Part shown: in pieces, positions 32,340 to 33,443 of the stretch
Position numbering within the stretch: the first letter of the stretch is position 1
Layout: each line of letters starts with the position of its first letter
Assembly (NCBI GenBank): GCA_024695865.1
Contig: JAILHI010000047.1
Coordinates: 1-33,443 of the forward strand
Source of the DNA: Candidatus Gastranaerophilales bacterium
Lineage (GTDB): Bacteria > Cyanobacteriota > Vampirovibrionia > Gastranaerophilales > Gastranaerophilaceae
Direction of reading: 5' to 3'
DNA length: 33,443 bases
Made by a program: the position numbers and the translations under genes
The notes under the pieces: model-generated
What the model saw: only the letters and a program-made list of their open reading frames with translations
Told to the model about the DNA's origin: nothing
The model's database searches: none

Positions 32340-33338
32340 ATCAAAAAACGATTTTTTGACGGGTTTTAAGTTTTTAAGATAATCACATACAAAGCAGTTT
32401 TCATCTTTAAATATCGGGTTTTGCAAAATTTTGACAAGTTCGTTGTATTTTTTGTGCGAAACCTGAGAGATATCAAGTTCTTTTTCAAGTTCATCGGACT
32501 CAATCTGTCTGTGATAATTTATAAAAAACGGCGAAGCGCCAATCTTTAGTGCATCTTCCGCAAATTTTTCCATCTCTTTATAATTAACGGACGTAACAAC
32601 AAAATTAAGTTGTAAATTTTGTAATTTGCCCTGTTTTTTTAAATCGGATAAAAATTTAAGGTTCTCGGAAACAGCATTAAAATTACCCCGTTCAACAAGC
32701 CTGTTATAAGTTTTTTCGGTTGCCGCATGAACGGAAACTGTAACTGACATCAGCCTGTCGGTCAAGTTGAGTTTTTCCGTCATTTCCTTTGTAAACAAAA
32801 TTCCATTTGATATTATTTTAAATTTTATGTTCGGATTGATATTAATAATTTTTTTGACAATCTCTGTTGAATGTTTGCTTGCAAAAAGTTCGCCCGCCGA
32901 GTTTAACTCGACAATCTCTGCTTTTTCAAGAACGGGTGTAAATATTCTGTCAAAATTTTCTTCTATTTTCTGTTCTTTCTGCCTGTTATATTCTTCCTCC
33001 GCTTTGTCCGCTTTATTTCGGCAGAAGATACATCTTACGTTGCAATGCCTGTCGTAACTAAATTCTATCTGTTTGGGATATTCACAAATTAAAGACGGTT
33101 CAAAATCGTTTTGAGGAACATAAGGGTCGCAAACATCAAGTTTGCAGTATTTATACTGATTTTCAAAAAACTGTTTTCGGAACGCCTGCGCCTTTTCGCC
33201 GTTCCATATTTCATCAAAAGATTGTTCAAAAATATTTCCGAAAGAATAAAAATCAGTCCAATAACAGCAACAACAGTATATTTCACCTGTGTTTTGAACC
33301 TGAATACTGTTAAAAGGGTGTTTGCATAATTGTTTCAT
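32325..33338 (-). CDS. Radical SAM protein with N-terminal SPASM-like domain (gene E)
   Basis: The start is best placed at ATG 33338 (337 residues). An upstream in-frame ATG at 33407 would add 23 hydrophobic residues encoded across the promoter. The N-terminal module has C5, TGEIYCCCC (17-25), FGNIFEQSFDEIWNGEKA (33-50), R54, C65 and C70. It reads like a SPASM domain but comes before the radical SAM motif C99-x3-C103-x2-C106 (CNVRCIFC). GGE is represented by SAGELF. Later motifs are SVHAATEKTYNRLVERG and NFVVTSVNYKEMEKF. SPASM-bearing enzymes usually carry that domain at the C-terminus. Substrate unknown. Confidence 0.82.
   Translation of the reverse strand: MKQLCKHPFNSIQVQNTGEIYCCCCYWTDFYSFGNIFEQSFDEIWNGEKAQAFRKQFFENQYKYCKLDVCDPYVPQNDFEPSLICEYPKQIEFSYDRHCNVRCIFCRNKADKAEEEYNRQKEQKIEENFDRIFTPVLEKAEIVELNSAGELFASKHSTEIVKKIININPNIKFKIISNGILFTKEMTEKLNLTDRLMSVTVSVHAATEKTYNRLVERGNFNAVSENLKFLSDLKKQGKLQNLQLNFVVTSVNYKEMEKFAEDALKIGASPFFINYHRQIESDELEKELDISQVSHKKYNELVKILQNPIFKDENCFVCDYLKNLKPVKKSFFDLFKK
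32341..32359. terminator. AT-rich hairpin just after paralogue D, possible terminator
   Basis: TCAAAAAA and TTTTTTGA form an 8-bp stem around a CGA loop, one base after the paralogue D stop. It lies within the 3' coding end of gene E. The stem is A/T-rich and there is no GC core, so termination strength is doubtful. The arms echo bases within the palindrome at 1-52. Confidence 0.3.
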
Positions 33339-33344
33339 AAAAAA

Positions 33345-33373
33345 ATTGTAATATAAGATTTCACTAAAAGCAA
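33345..33373 (-). promoter_or_regulatory. Promoter of radical SAM gene E, leaderless geometry
   Basis: On the minus strand, TTGCTT (33368-33373), a 17-bp spacer and TACAAT (33345-33350). Six bases separate it from the ATG at 33338, with no Shine-Dalgarno. The rest of the window, 33374-33443, shows only a plus-strand TTGACG, possibly part of a promoter for a gene beyond the edge. Confidence 0.55.
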
Positions 33374-33443
33374 AAAACAAATTTAAAATTAAAAAATGTA
33401 GTTCCAAAATTGACGTATATACTCCTTAAAATAAAAATGCAGG

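Noticed and set aside
33339-33407. Upstream ATG giving a hydrophobic N-terminal extension on radical SAM gene E
   Set aside because: The extension covers the predicted promoter. The ATG at 33338 directly precedes the conserved module and matches the spacing seen at six other genes.
1-33443. tRNA, rRNA, CRISPR array, integrase, transposase or defence genes
   Set aside because: I looked on both strands and saw no cloverleaf with a conserved T-loop, no regular spaced repeats and no matching protein motifs.

Overview
This AT-rich window carries about 28 closely packed protein genes on both strands. I see no rRNA, tRNA, CRISPR array, integrase or transposase. It looks like chromosome from a diderm bacterium. 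An LptD/OstA-like outer-membrane gene, an EnvC-like M23 peptidase and an AMIN-type amidase show the outer membrane. A lysA-cdaA pair and an OmpR-type regulator/kinase pair recall cyanobacteria and their non-photosynthetic relatives. My best guess is a gut Melainabacteria/Vampirovibrionia member (Gastranaerophilales-like). This is an inference from gene content and base composition, not from a marker gene.

Layout. 1-333: structured intergenic DNA that begins with a perfect 52-bp palindrome. 334-5917: uvrC, a radical SAM/SPASM gene, two radical SAM genes on the minus strand, and a small exported protein. 6013-8837: lysA, cdaA (c-di-AMP synthase) and an Eda-like aldolase, closed by a bidirectional terminator shared with aroE. 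8875-13092 (minus): dprA, topA, aroE. 13185-13541 (minus): a small exported protein. 13751-20961 (plus): an envelope operon with an overlooked 34-residue membrane protein, an M23 peptidase, an LptD-like protein, a response regulator, a histidine kinase, tadA and a TIGR02757 gene. 20974-25479 (minus): fixC, fixX, an acidic repeat protein and recJ. 25602-27080: an amidase. 27089-30264 (minus): a two-domain metallophosphatase, then aroF with a DUF486 membrane protein. 30315-33338: three more radical SAM genes.

Two themes stand out. First, six radical SAM genes lie in two clusters. Four are paralogues with an N-terminal cysteine module of the form C...CC...CxxC. A fifth carries an apparent SPASM-type module in front of the radical SAM core, whereas the sixth carries a matching module behind it. 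Two of the paralogues have GGN where GGE is expected. Second, at seven genes a -10-like hexamer ends exactly six bases before the ATG, usually with a TTG-type -35 element 17 bp further upstream. This would put the transcription start on the A of the ATG, so the mRNAs would be leaderless. Five of these seven are the small exported protein gene and four radical SAM genes; the others are uvrC and the amidase. Genes inside operons mostly keep ordinary Shine-Dalgarno sites.
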